Assembly: GCA_038114465.1 (NCBI GenBank)
Contig: JAYNQW010000010.1
Coordinates: 67,520 to 131,519, forward strand
DNA: 64,000 nt
Direction of reading: 5' to 3'
DNA from: CALINB01 sp938045325
GTDB lineage: Bacteria > Pseudomonadota > Alphaproteobacteria > Rhodospirillales > CALINB01
Positions within the stretch are counted from its first letter, which is position 1, and each line of letters starts with the position of its first letter. Below are positions 1 through 8,767 of the stretch, in pieces. The notes below the pieces were generated by a model. That model saw only the letters and a program-made list of their open reading frames with translations. It had not been told where the DNA came from and searched no databases. Made by a program: the position numbers and the translations under genes.

Positions 1-306
1 CTGCTGTTGTTCCGGCACGCGGCGTTCTTCAAAATCGATATTCTTATTTTTAAGCGTTTCGGTAAAACCGGATAGGTCTGAGGCCCGAAAGGCTAAGTGG
101 TCTAATGTGCCGCTGCCGACTTGCGCTTCACACCTTCCGTGCGTTAAGTGAATGACAGCGGTGTCGCCTAAATACAACCAAGCCCCTTTACTTTTAAATT
201 GAGGCCTTTCGCCGAGTTTCATACCAAGAACATCTTTATAAAAATCCACAGATGCACTGAGATCAGAAACATTGATATTGATGTGTTCCAGTTTTTGAAG
301 CTCCAT
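1..306 (-). CDS. VOC (glyoxalase/bleomycin-resistance) family protein, cut by window edge
   Basis: An open frame runs from ATG at 304-306 to the first base of the window without a stop, so the C-terminus is missing. The 102 visible codons begin MELQKLEHINI and continue with SASVDFYKDVLGM, then HLTHGRCEAQVG and GTLDHLAFRASDL. This is the beta-alpha-beta-beta-beta pattern and spaced His/Glu metal ligands of the vicinal oxygen chelate fold. The family includes lyases, dioxygenases and resistance proteins, and the substrate cannot be told from this fragment. The gene may form a unit with whatever lies to its left. Confidence 0.8.
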   Translation of the reverse strand, partial: MELQKLEHININVSDLSASVDFYKDVLGMKLGERPQFKSKGAWLYLGDTAVIHLTHGRCEAQVGSGTLDHLAFRASDLSGFTETLKNKNIDFEERRVPEQQQ

Positions 307-469
307 GCGTCTATCCTCGAATAAAATAAAGTGCGGTAAATGTGATTTAGTCACAGCGTAAGTTTAGAGATTTTAGAGCAGTCTGCCGCCAATTGTTAAA
401 AATTTTAGCTCCTCCGCGCCGGCAATTATTTGGTTAAGGTGGGGGGTATGTTTAATGCAGGTTGCTGCG

Positions 470-1354
470 TTATTGCCTTTGCCGTTTTGCCCATGTTTCG
501 CGATAGAGAATATAAAGTCCGCTGGCCACAATGAAAGCGGAGCCAATGACCATGAATCGGTCGGGAATATCACCCCATATGATATATCCAAATAAAGTCG
601 CCCATAACAGGGTAAGATATTTAAACGGCATAACGACGGCAACTTCGCTGTAATGAAATGCGCGGATTAATAAAAAGTGAGCGAGTCCTGAGAAAAATCC
701 GACGGCAGCGAATAAACCAAAATCGAACAGATTTGGCATTTTCCAAGCACTGAATGGAAAAGTCATCAAGGCTGCGAAAACAATAAATGCATTGGTATAA
801 AACAAGATCGCAGTAGAGTTTTCGGTATCACTCATATACCGGGTAATAATGTCACGAAGCGCCCCGGCAATTGCGGAGGCAACCGGCAGTAAGATAATCC
901 ATTGCATGTCGCTACCGGGGCGAAGCATCACAATCACGCCTGTAAATCCAAAGCATACAGCCGCCCATCTGCGCCAGCCGACACGTTCACTTAAAAGTGG
1001 AGTTGCAAGGGCCGTTACAAACAAGGGTCCGGTAAAATTTAATGCAACGGCATCGGCTATCGGCATCATACTGAAACTGATGACAATAAATGATGCAGAG
1101 CCCAGCATGCCCATGGCACGAAAAATATGCATGCCGATCCGGTTGGTTTTTAGACAGTGAAACCCGCCTTCATGCCAAATAAATAAAAATATTGGTAAGA
1201 AAGAAAATACGGCTCGCCAAAAAAGAATTTCACCGACTGGATAACCATCTGTAAGCCATTTTGTCATCGCGTCTTGGATAATAAGTGCGAGTCCGCCTAA
1301 TACCATGCAGACTATTCCCTTGATGGGCGCAACGACTCTAGTGGGTGAATTCAA
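470..1354 (-). CDS. DMT-superfamily (EamA) inner-membrane transporter
   Basis: The 294-residue protein is almost wholly hydrophobic, with about ten membrane segments in two EamA repeats (roughly residues 15-140 and 155-290). The first repeat holds the typical SFIVISFSMMPIADAVALN and LSERVGWRRW stretches. This family exports metabolites or amino acids; the substrate is unknown. The longest frame starts at TTG (1354). An ATG at residue 17 would cut into the first membrane helix, so the TTG start is favoured. It lies downstream of and co-directional with the DUF2336 gene, 20 bases away. Confidence 0.85.
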   Translation of the reverse strand: MNSPTRVVAPIKGIVCMVLGGLALIIQDAMTKWLTDGYPVGEILFWRAVFSFLPIFLFIWHEGGFHCLKTNRIGMHIFRAMGMLGSASFIVISFSMMPIADAVALNFTGPLFVTALATPLLSERVGWRRWAAVCFGFTGVIVMLRPGSDMQWIILLPVASAIAGALRDIITRYMSDTENSTAILFYTNAFIVFAALMTFPFSAWKMPNLFDFGLFAAVGFFSGLAHFLLIRAFHYSEVAVVMPFKYLTLLWATLFGYIIWGDIPDRFMVIGSAFIVASGLYILYRETWAKRQRQ

Positions 1355-1374
1355 GTTTTATCTCAGTGTTAAGA

Positions 1375-2240
1375 CTATAGGTAGAAGTCAAGGTACCAAT
1401 CGATGTCGTCTTCAGTCATGGGGTAATGACCGACGCGTTTGGCCCGGACCATTTGTTTTGGCGGGACCTTGGCGATTTTCATTTGAAGGTCTTCACATGT
1501 ATTCATGCTGAGGCCGGCTTTGTAGGACAGGGCTGTGACACCTTTGCCACTTGGTGTTGTCATCATTTTTTGAACGGCTTCATGAGGTAATTTTGACATC
1601 AACGCTAATGCGTGATGAATAAATGCAAGTTCGCGGTCTTGAATAGCGCTGACGATTGCATCTTCATTAAGTTTTCCGGCATCAAATAACTCTTTTGCCC
1701 GGGCTTCTCCGGTTGGCAAGTTCTTTGAATCTTCTTGAATGTCGCCGCGTTCAATTCTTTTTCGAACGACTTTACGGACATCTTCAACGAGCTTCTCGTT
1801 CACATTATTTCTTTTAATGAGTGTATCTAAGAGGGAGCGGCTGACAAATGTCGCAATGCGGCGGATTGTTTTCGGTGTGAGGTCGTCTCGCTGAACCATC
1901 GGCGGATGCCAGCTTGTATTAGTCTCCGCTTCATCGGCGATCTTATCCATCGTTTTAGCTTTAATGTTAGCGGTTTTATTTTCAAGAAGCGTTCCGACTG
2001 CATCTTTGTCACCGGATTCATAAACAGCGTCTGAAACGTCTGAGTCTAAGTTTTTGCGTTTAGATACGGCCTGTAGTGCTCCGCTGGAAATGCCGCTTGC
2101 GACGATTTCGAGAAGGCTGTGCTTTGACAGCAGGGGCGAGAATTCCAATATCGGACATGAAACTATTTCTTCCATATCCTGAGCCAGTTTTTCGATCATC
2201 GCTTTCGGCACATTTTGGGCATGTTTTAATTCATCTGCAA
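1375..2240 (-). CDS. DUF2336 protein, C-terminal part of a frameshifted gene
   Basis: This frame continues the DUF2336 domain begun by the upstream frame at 2226-2663. Read from about 2240 it gives IIADELKHAQNVPKAMIEKL, which joins the end of the upstream frame. A GTG at 2211 would otherwise have to serve as start. It contains the second half of the domain (helical repeats with DPVSDAVYESGDKDAV-like spacing; here DSDVSDAVYESGDKDAVGTL) and ends in the acidic, aromatic tail DDIDWYLDFYL. DUF2336 proteins are widespread in Alphaproteobacteria, are built from helical HEAT-like repeats and have no assigned function. One missing base near 2241-2246 separates the two parts. Confidence 0.75.
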
Positions 2241-2663
2241 TGATGCTCGGACCATGGGCAACTGATCTTCAGCAAGAATTTCAAGAACTTCTAGCGCCAT
2301 TTCTGCCAGGCGTTTATTCTGTTCCCGCGGCAAATGCGGCACGAGTTGGCCGATTTTTCTCGCGAGCTCCATTCGAACTTCATCATTCGTGTCGTGGGCG
2401 AGAATTAAATCGGCTTGCAGTGGTGTGCCGGGGTTATTAGCAACCTCCCGGCGTACTTCCGGTGCTTCATCGTCCGTAAAATAATAAAGAATTTCAGGTT
2501 CAAGGTTTTCATGAGAAGCTAAATTACGGCGCTCCTCGACGCTGCCCTTTTCAGCAATTATTTTAGCCTCTTCATACGGAGGCTTATTGCCCTTGGGACG
2601 CTTTTCGCTCCGCCGGCGTTTCCTCTTACGTTTGACGATATTGCCAAAAACCCAATTAAGCAT
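2226..2663 (-). CDS. DUF2336 protein, N-terminal part of a frameshifted gene
   Basis: ATG at 2663 opens a protein with a very basic start (VKRKRKRRRSEKRPKG), then the DUF2336 entry motif EAKIIAEKGSVEERRNLA and helical repeats with APEVRREVANNPGTP and NDEVRMELARKIGQL. It stops after EDQLPMVRASLQMN. The last five residues look foreign. Restoring one base after VRA gives VRAIIADEL, the expected family sequence, and opens the downstream frame. Together the parts make a protein of about 430 residues. Whether the deletion is real or an assembly error cannot be told here. Confidence 0.75.
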   Translation of the reverse strand: MLNWVFGNIVKRKRKRRRSEKRPKGNKPPYEEAKIIAEKGSVEERRNLASHENLEPEILYYFTDDEAPEVRREVANNPGTPLQADLILAHDTNDEVRMELARKIGQLVPHLPREQNKRLAEMALEVLEILAEDQLPMVRASLQMN

Positions 2664-2879
2664 TCTTATTAAACCTGTGCTGCTTGCAGCGAATTTCCCC
2701 GGAATTCCGGGCTATTAAACATGTGAACTGACAAATCACAATAAAATAAATGACTGTTTTATCCCGTCAGATTCAAAAATTTCTATATTTATGATAACTT
2801 AGCACATGGAAACCGTTAAGGCTTTGGGTTGAGTTTCTAACAAGCTGACTGTTCATACCAAGCCAAGGGAGGCTTATTT

Positions 2880-3257
2880 ATGCCGTTTATTGAACGCAAC
2901 CCCGAAGGGGGGATCCAAGCTGTCTATCAGCAAACGGGGCCTAGTTTGGAACAGGTGCCGGCCGATGATCCGGAGCTTATCGAATTTCTCGCCCTTGATG
3001 ACCCGCAGGCGCAAACAAGATGGGATTTTATGCAATCTGACTTGGATTTCGTCCGGGTTCTCGAAGATATCATCGAGGTTTTAATCGACAAAGGCGTCAT
3101 ACTTTTTTCCGATCTTCCGGGGCCTGCACAGACGAAGTTTATGTCTCGCAGAGGGATGCGTAAGGAAATCACCTATGTCGAGACGCTGTTCACGTCTGAA
3201 GAAGAAGATGCATTGATCCCGCATGACGAAGATAATTCGGAAGGTGGATTTATTTAA
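2880..3257 (+). CDS. Conserved alphaproteobacterial hypothetical protein (often mislabelled tryptophan synthase beta-like)
   Basis: The 125-residue acidic protein starts at ATG 2880 after a good ribosome site (AGGGAGG, 2867-2873). It contains PADDPELIEFL, FVRVLEDIIEVLIDKGVI and FSDLPGPAQTKFMSRRGMR. These match a small family common in Rhodospirillales and relatives that is often called tryptophan synthase subunit beta-like, although it has no PLP site and no resemblance to TrpB. The function is unknown. The C-terminal 30 residues are strongly acidic. It is divergent from DUF2336 and convergent with the glycine cleavage operon. Confidence 0.7.
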   Translation: MPFIERNPEGGIQAVYQQTGPSLEQVPADDPELIEFLALDDPQAQTRWDFMQSDLDFVRVLEDIIEVLIDKGVILFSDLPGPAQTKFMSRRGMRKEITYVETLFTSEEEDALIPHDEDNSEGGFI

Positions 3258-3267
3258 TCACAGGTAG

Positions 3268-4814
3268 TTATTCTGCGGTTTTTTCTGTTTTTGGATTCCA
3301 TCGTAATATCGGATGACGTGCCGCTGCCGTTTCATCGAGACGCCGTCTCGGTGTTAACTGTGGAGCATTGTGCATTTTCTCGCTTTGGCCGGCATGACTT
3401 TGCTCAATCAAACCACGTAAGGCCTTTATATAGGAATCCAACGTTTTTTTGCTCTCCGTTTCTGTTGGCTCCATAAGCATGGCACCATGAACGACAAGGG
3501 GAAAATATATGGTCATCGGATGGAACCCTTCATCAAGCAGGGCCTTTGCGATATCAAGCGTCGTGACACCTGTGTCTTTAAGCGATCGATCATCGAATAA
3601 AACTTCATGCATACAGGGGCCTTCAAACGGCAGATGCAACACATCATCCAATTGGGACAGCAAATAGTTGGCATTCAAAACGGCGTCGGATGACACCTGG
3701 CGTAATCCGTCTGAACCTAGGCTCAACATGTATGCGACAGCGCGTACAAACATGCCGAATTGACCATGAAACCCCTTAACGCGGCCAAATGGACTATCGC
3801 CCGAGTCTTGTATGTGTTCGATTAATTGGAATTGCCCATCTTTTATTTCGATAGCCGGTAGCGGCGCAAAAGGCATTAAGGCTTCCGAGAAAACTACGGG
3901 CCCGCTACCAGGACCACCGCCGCCATGGGGTGTTGAAAATGTTTTATGCAAATTCAAGTGCATTGTATCGATGCCGAGGTCGCCGGGCCGGACACGCCCA
4001 ACCATGGCGTTAAAGTTTGCTCCGTCACAATAGAAAAACGCGCCAGCTTCATGTAACGCATCGGCAATGCGAATAATGTCGTTTTCAAACAACCCGCAAG
4101 TGCTTGGGTTNNNNNNNNNNTGTTACCAGCCGCATCGTACACGCGCTTGCACATCAAGGCGGCGACGTCTTCGTCGAGCGCATTTTGAAAGGCCTCAAAG
4201 TCAACGCGCCCCCGTTCATCATCCGGAATGGACCGGACGGCGTAGCCGCAGGCATGCGCACTGGCAGGATTTGTACCGTGAGCCGATTCTGGTACCAACA
4301 CGAGCTTTCGGGGATTGCCTCTGGCTTCCAGGGCACTTCTGATCGCCATCAACCCGACGAGTTCGCCTTGAGCGCCGGCGCCAGGGGAGAGCGCAATTCC
4401 AGGCATCCCAGTCAGCGTCATGAGCCAATCAGCACAACTGTGCATAAGTTCCAAGGCTCCTTGAACCGTCTTTTCTGGTTGCAAAGGATGGAGGTCGCCG
4501 AGGCCGGGCAGGCGGGCCAGCTTTTCATTGATTCTGGGATTGTACTTCATGGTACACGATCCGAGCGGATAAAAGCCCCCGTCGATGCTGTAATTCATTC
4601 GGCTGAGACGGTGATAATGTCGAACGACCCGCGGTTCGGAAATTCCGGGCAAGCCAACCGGCTTGTTTCTGGCATGACTGCCCATGCGTGAATTAACATC
4701 GGGCGGTGCCGGCAGGTCCACGCCGCTTTGCCCCGGTGTATCGAGCTCAAAAATCAATGGTTCGTTGTGATCAAGTCCCCGGTGTCCTGTGATAGTGGCA
4801 GTTTGGTTGTTCAT
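3268..4814 (-). CDS. gcvPB: Glycine dehydrogenase (decarboxylating) subunit 2, interrupted by an assembly gap
   Basis: This is the PLP-binding half of the P-protein of the glycine cleavage system, which decarboxylates glycine and passes the aminomethyl group to GcvH. The N-terminal part has GLPGISEPRVVRHYHRLS and MNYSIDGGFYPLGSCTMKYNP. The C-terminal part has CDGANFNAMVGRVRPGDLG and the PLP lysine motif HLNLHKTFSTPHGGGGPG. Ten Ns at 4111-4120 split it, and the two sides are in different frames. About 30 bases beside the gap on its right give CKRVYDAAGN, where the family expects an L-T-N-P-type run leading to STCGLFENDI, so the contig end looks wrong. The start overlaps gcvPA as ATGA. Confidence 0.9.
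4111..4120. other. Scaffold gap (10 N) inside gcvPB
   Basis: Ten Ns interrupt gcvPB. The flanking frames do not agree with a 10-base gap, so the true length is unknown. The run is probably a fixed-length placeholder. Confidence 0.95.
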
Positions 4815-6160
4815 GCCAGGGCCCTTTTTAAATGGTCGATAAATGCATTGAAATCTTGTTTCGTGTTTGTCTCTGTCACGGCGACCAGCATAAGGTTTTC
4901 AGTCTCTGACAATGACGGATAAAGTCTTGATACAGGAATACCGGCAAGGATGCCTTTTTCAACGAGTGCGTTTACGACCCCATCAGCAGGCTTTGATAGA
5001 CGCACTGTGAATTCGTTAAAAAAGTTGGTGTTTAACACTTCGGCATGTTTCAGGCTGTCAATTTGATCAGCCAGCACAACGGCATTTGCATGATTGAGAT
5101 ATGCGAGTTTTGTAAAGCCTTCTTCGCCAAGCATCGTGAGATGAATAGTAAATGCGAGTGCGCATAGCCCGGAGTTTGTGCAAATGTTGCTCGTTGCCTT
5201 TTCCCGGCGAATATGTTGTTCCCGTGTCGACAAAGTTAAGGCAAAACCGCGTCTATTGTCGGCATCGACCGTTTGTCCCGATAAACGCCCGGGTAATTGC
5301 CGGACATATTCATTTCTTGCCGCTAACAGGCCAACAGTCGGACCGCCAAAACTCATGGCATTGCCCAGTGATTGTCCTTCCGCGGCAACAATGTCGGCGC
5401 CCATGTCGCCGGGTGCCGTGATGGCGCCAAGGGATACGATTTCCGTAACTACGGCAACCAGCAGGGCGCCTTGACTGTGGCAGTGATCTGCAAGGGCATT
5501 AAAATCCTGAAGATTCCCAAAGAAGCTTGGGTTTTGAACGACGACACAGGCTGTTTCATCATCGACACGTGACAGTAAATCCTCCTGACCATTAATGTCG
5601 GGGTCAGGGGTAATGGTTTCAGCACCCAGAAAGCGGGCCATCGTTTCCGTCACATCGCGATAGTGCGGATGAAGGCCGCCGGAAAGGATAAATTTTTTTC
5701 GTTTGGTGACCCGTCCGGCCATCAAGGTGGCTTCAGCGCATGCCGTGGCGCCGTCATACATGGATGCATTAGCGACTTCCATGCCAGTCAATAGGGCAAC
5801 TTGTGTTTGAAATTCAAATAAACTTTGAAGTGTGCCTTGGGAGACTTCAGGCTGATACGGCGTGTATGACGTTAAAAATTCACCGCGTTGAATGAGGTAA
5901 TCGACCGCGGCCGGAATATGATGGCGGTAAATACCCGCGCCGAGAAAACAGGGGGCTGTTGAGGGGCTTAAGTTTTTGCCGGCTAGATGTTTTAGGTGGG
6001 CCTCAACTTCTATTTCACTTTGTCCGACGGGCAGGTCTACCGGTTTTTTCAGTAAAGCTTTGTCAGGAACATCTTTAAATAATTCTTCGATTGTACGGAT
6101 ACCGATCGTCTCCATCATTTCTTTGCGGTCATGATCGGTCAGGGGCAGATAGCGCATCAA
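4811..6160 (-). CDS. gcvPA: Glycine dehydrogenase (decarboxylating) subunit 1
   Basis: The 449-residue protein is the usual length for subunit 1 of the split P-protein. It begins MRYLPLTDHDRKEMMETIG and holds FLGAGIYRHHIPAAVDYL, TPYQPEVSQGTLQSLFEFQ and the C-terminal NICTNSGLCAL motif, all typical of GcvPA. With GcvPB it forms the heterotetrameric PLP enzyme that releases CO2 from glycine. It overlaps gcvH by 4 bases upstream and gcvPB by 4 bases downstream (ATGA type), so translation is probably coupled. Expression should follow the glycine riboswitch in front of gcvT. Confidence 0.95.
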   Translation of the reverse strand: MMRYLPLTDHDRKEMMETIGIRTIEELFKDVPDKALLKKPVDLPVGQSEIEVEAHLKHLAGKNLSPSTAPCFLGAGIYRHHIPAAVDYLIQRGEFLTSYTPYQPEVSQGTLQSLFEFQTQVALLTGMEVANASMYDGATACAEATLMAGRVTKRKKFILSGGLHPHYRDVTETMARFLGAETITPDPDINGQEDLLSRVDDETACVVVQNPSFFGNLQDFNALADHCHSQGALLVAVVTEIVSLGAITAPGDMGADIVAAEGQSLGNAMSFGGPTVGLLAARNEYVRQLPGRLSGQTVDADNRRGFALTLSTREQHIRREKATSNICTNSGLCALAFTIHLTMLGEEGFTKLAYLNHANAVVLADQIDSLKHAEVLNTNFFNEFTVRLSKPADGVVNALVEKGILAGIPVSRLYPSLSETENLMLVAVTETNTKQDFNAFIDHLKRALA

Positions 6161-6534
6161 TCGAGCTCCTTGACGTAAGTTTCGTATGCTGCCTCATCCA
6201 GCAAGTCATCAAGTTCTGAAGTATCTGTAATCGAAATTTTAAAGAACCAGCCATCGCCCATCGGATCACTGTTTACTTTGCTGGGGTCATCGCTCAAAGC
6301 CGCGTTCGCTTCGGTAACAGTGCCGCCGACAGGCGTATAAACTTCACTTGCAGCTTTTACGGATTCGACGACGGCGGCCTCAGCCCCTTTTGTCAACGCT
6401 TTGCCGGCTTCAGGTAGCTCTACAAATACAACATCACCAAGTTGTTCTTGCGCATAGTTTGAAATGCCGACGGTTCCGGTATTACCTTCAATGAGAATCC
6501 ATTCGTGGTCTTTTGAGAATTTTATTTCTGACAT
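6157..6534 (-). CDS. gcvH: Glycine cleavage system H protein
   Basis: The 125-residue protein carries the aminomethyl intermediate on lipoate. It begins EIKFSKDHEWI, and the lipoyl-lysine motif VVESVKAASEVYTPVGG lies at about residues 55-71. The C-terminus has the usual NSDPMGDGWFFKI. A ribosome site (AGAGG) sits just before the ATG. It lies 17 bases after gcvT and overlaps gcvPA by 4 bases, which places it in the gcvT-gcvH-gcvPA-gcvPB operon. Confidence 0.95.
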   Translation of the reverse strand: MSEIKFSKDHEWILIEGNTGTVGISNYAQEQLGDVVFVELPEAGKALTKGAEAAVVESVKAASEVYTPVGGTVTEANAALSDDPSKVNSDPMGDGWFFKISITDTSELDDLLDEAAYETYVKELD

Positions 6535-6551
6535 AGCAACCTCTTTAAATT

Positions 6552-7664
6552 TTAAACTTTAAAATAACGGTGTTTGACGAACGGTAACTTTACGATTTTA
6601 CCGGGGATTGTTTTATTCCTATGGGAAAGCTGAATAGATGTGCCGGGTTCACGATGGGTGTTTGCCACATAACCCATGGCGACGGGCGCGTTTACAGTAG
6701 GGCCAAATCCGCCGCTTGTGATTTCACCGATAACGACACCGGTTGTATCTGAAATTTCAGAATGTGCCCTGACTGGTGCCCGACCTTCGGGCTGAATACC
6801 GACACGGTTGCGGTCGGTCCCTGTCGCTATTTGTTCCAAAATTACCGTGTCACCGGGGAAGCCGCCTTCAGAGCGCCTTCTTTTGCCGATCGTCCATGTT
6901 AACCCGGCTTCAATCGGTGTTGTCGTTTTATCGATATCGCTGCCGTACAGGCATAAGCCTGCTTCCAAACGCAATGAATCTCTCGCCCCCAAGCCTGCCG
7001 GTAAAACTTCGGATTCATCCAGTAACATTCGGGCGAGTTTTTCGGCGTTTTCCGCTGCGACCGATATTTCAAAACCGTCTTCCCCTGTGTAACCGGAGCG
7101 GCTGATAAAGCACGGAATACCGTTGATATGAATTTCTTGAGTCGACATGAACGGCATTGAGCGAAGATCAGGGGATAATTTGTGAAGGATACTTGCCGCC
7201 TTCGGTCCTTGTAAGGCTAATAGAGCGCGATCAAATAAAATTTCCAGCTCGCATGACCTACCGATAGTTTTTTTAATGTAATCGAAATCGGTTTCTTTGC
7301 AGGCGGCGTTAACGACAATCCGCAGTGTTTCGCCGGCGCGTGACACCATTAAATCATCAAGAATACCGCCGCTATCATGGGTTAGCATTGTGTAGCGCTG
7401 CTGGCTATCGGTGAGCTCCTGTAAATCTGCCGGGACGATTTTTTCAAATTCGGCCAGCGGGTTATCACCGCGTAATATAGCCTGACCCATGTGAGATACA
7501 TCGAATAAAGAGGCTGCTTTGCGGGTGTGGTTATGCTCAGCGATGATGCTGCTGTACTGAACAGGCATGGCATAACCGGCGAAGGGCACCATGCGTGCGC
7601 CTAATTCCCGATGAAGTTCATCCAGCGGTGTTGTTGATAAATTTTTTGGACTAGGATTTGTCAT
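6552..7664 (-). CDS. gcvT: Glycine cleavage system T protein (aminomethyltransferase)
   Basis: The protein of about 370 residues transfers the methylene group from lipoyl-GcvH to tetrahydrofolate and releases ammonia. It shows TPLDELHRELGARMVPFAGYAMPVQY at the start (family N-terminus), SLFDVSHMGQ, SGYTGEDGFEI and ARDSLRLEAGLCLYG. The open frame extends to a TTG at 7673, but the ATG at 7664 is the more ordinary start and leaves the family N-terminus whole. It is the first gene of the operon, about 55 bases from the riboswitch aptamers. Confidence 0.93.
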   Translation of the reverse strand: MTNPSPKNLSTTPLDELHRELGARMVPFAGYAMPVQYSSIIAEHNHTRKAASLFDVSHMGQAILRGDNPLAEFEKIVPADLQELTDSQQRYTMLTHDSGGILDDLMVSRAGETLRIVVNAACKETDFDYIKKTIGRSCELEILFDRALLALQGPKAASILHKLSPDLRSMPFMSTQEIHINGIPCFISRSGYTGEDGFEISVAAENAEKLARMLLDESEVLPAGLGARDSLRLEAGLCLYGSDIDKTTTPIEAGLTWTIGKRRRSEGGFPGDTVILEQIATGTDRNRVGIQPEGRAPVRAHSEISDTTGVVIGEITSGGFGPTVNAPVAMGYVANTHREPGTSIQLSHRNKTIPGKIVKLPFVKHRYFKV

Positions 7665-7720
7665 CAGGTTCAACCAAAATACAGAACAAAGCAGCTACCA
7701 GCCTTAAAGGCTGTTGGCCG

Positions 7721-7904
7721 CCCCCTCTGTCTTCGAACCTGAAAGATTCCCCAGCGTATTTGGGTTACATCTTCGGTGAAATACCAATTACATGTTGGTA
7801 TTTGCTTTCCAGAGCCTCATCCTCCTACGGTCCATTTGCCTGAGAGTTTTTGGGACCATTGCTCCTTCGGCGTTGGCATATTTGTTGCCAAGCTCTCCCG
7901 TAGG
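7721..7904 (-). promoter_or_regulatory. Tandem glycine riboswitch upstream of gcvT
   Basis: Read on the minus strand, two aptamers follow each other. The first (about 7904-7824) contains GGGAGAGC, GCCGAAGGAGCAA and AACTCTCAGGCAAATGGACC. The second (about 7818-7721) contains GGCTCTGGAAAGC, CACCGAAGATGTAA and AATCTTTCAGGTTCGAAGACAG. These are the conserved cores of the glycine aptamer. A small hairpin (CAGCC/GGCTG, 7699-7713) lies between them and gcvT and may belong to the expression platform. Glycine binding would be expected to turn on the cleavage operon. Confidence 0.93.
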
Positions 7905-7978
7905 GATCTCCTGAGGAAACCAATATTGTTGTGCCATGGAATCCGTAATTTTTCAAGAACGGAAACGAATCAAAGGCT

Positions 7979-8674
7979 TTAAAATCCTTGCGTGTCTTCT
8001 GGCGGTGGTTTGATGCCGAAGTCCTCAGGCAGGCGCCTGCGTTTCCTGTTTAATTCGAGTTGTTGATTAGATAATTGGAAGCCAACGAAAATCATAAAAT
8101 CATGGCCGCTTTGCCCCGTCTTAAGGGGGATTTTCAAACTGACTGGTTTATCCGTGAACCGGACAAATTCAATTTTAGATTTTGATTTCTTTTTTTTCTT
8201 TTTCGGCTTTGGCGTGACAACAGTGAATGTATTCTTATTGAGAACATTTGTTGCTCGATCAGTAATCGCGACAAAATATTCTACAGGCGCTCTGCGCCCA
8301 GCATGATTTGCGCTGATCTTTGTCGCGAAAGAAACAGAAACAGCCGCGATAAGCGTTTTGGGCCCATTTTGAGCTTTATTTTTGCCCGCTTTATCTTTAT
8401 CGGCAGCCTGTTTTTTTTTATTGCGGAAATCACAAGCAGATTTAATGCCGGTAATCTGAGATTCATAAAGGATGGTTTTGGGCCCCCACTTTTTGCCTTG
8501 TTGAAACCGCGCATATAAATCCGCATCTGATATAACGGCAACATGTGGGCAAGGGACCTTGGCTTCAATTTTCTTTTTGCCGAACCATGAGCAGGACCCA
8601 ACAAGTAAACAGATGCCAACGATTAAAAAACCGGAAGAAAACCTGATTGTTTTATCGTTGTGTAATTCTGGCAT
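7979..8674 (-). CDS. Predicted lipoprotein of unknown function
   Basis: The protein of about 231 residues has an N-terminal hydrophobic segment (SSGFLIVGICLLV) ending in the lipobox LVGSC, so it should be lipid-anchored. The body has a lysine-rich linker (KKKKKKSKSKIEF), a probable beta-sandwich region and a C-terminal proline-rich tail. I do not recognise a family. The longest frame starts with TTG four codons upstream (8686); the ATG at 8674 is preferred. It is co-directional with the peptidoglycan-binding protein upstream, whose gene is also envelope-related. Confidence 0.6.
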   Translation of the reverse strand: MPELHNDKTIRFSSGFLIVGICLLVGSCSWFGKKKIEAKVPCPHVAVISDADLYARFQQGKKWGPKTILYESQITGIKSACDFRNKKKQAADKDKAGKNKAQNGPKTLIAAVSVSFATKISANHAGRRAPVEYFVAITDRATNVLNKNTFTVVTPKPKKKKKKSKSKIEFVRFTDKPVSLKIPLKTGQSGHDFMIFVGFQLSNQQLELNRKRRRLPEDFGIKPPPEDTQGF

Positions 8675-8767
8675 TTGGAGGTCCAAAGTAAAAGATTATA
8701 GTATGCCCTGATCCCTAGTTAATAAAACATATCAGGGCATTTGGAAAATGAATTCATTTTCCTTTAG

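Noticed and set aside
4104..4691. A 195-residue plus-strand frame across the gcvPB gap
   Set aside because: It is antisense to gcvPB and includes the Ns; the gcvPB sequence is clear.
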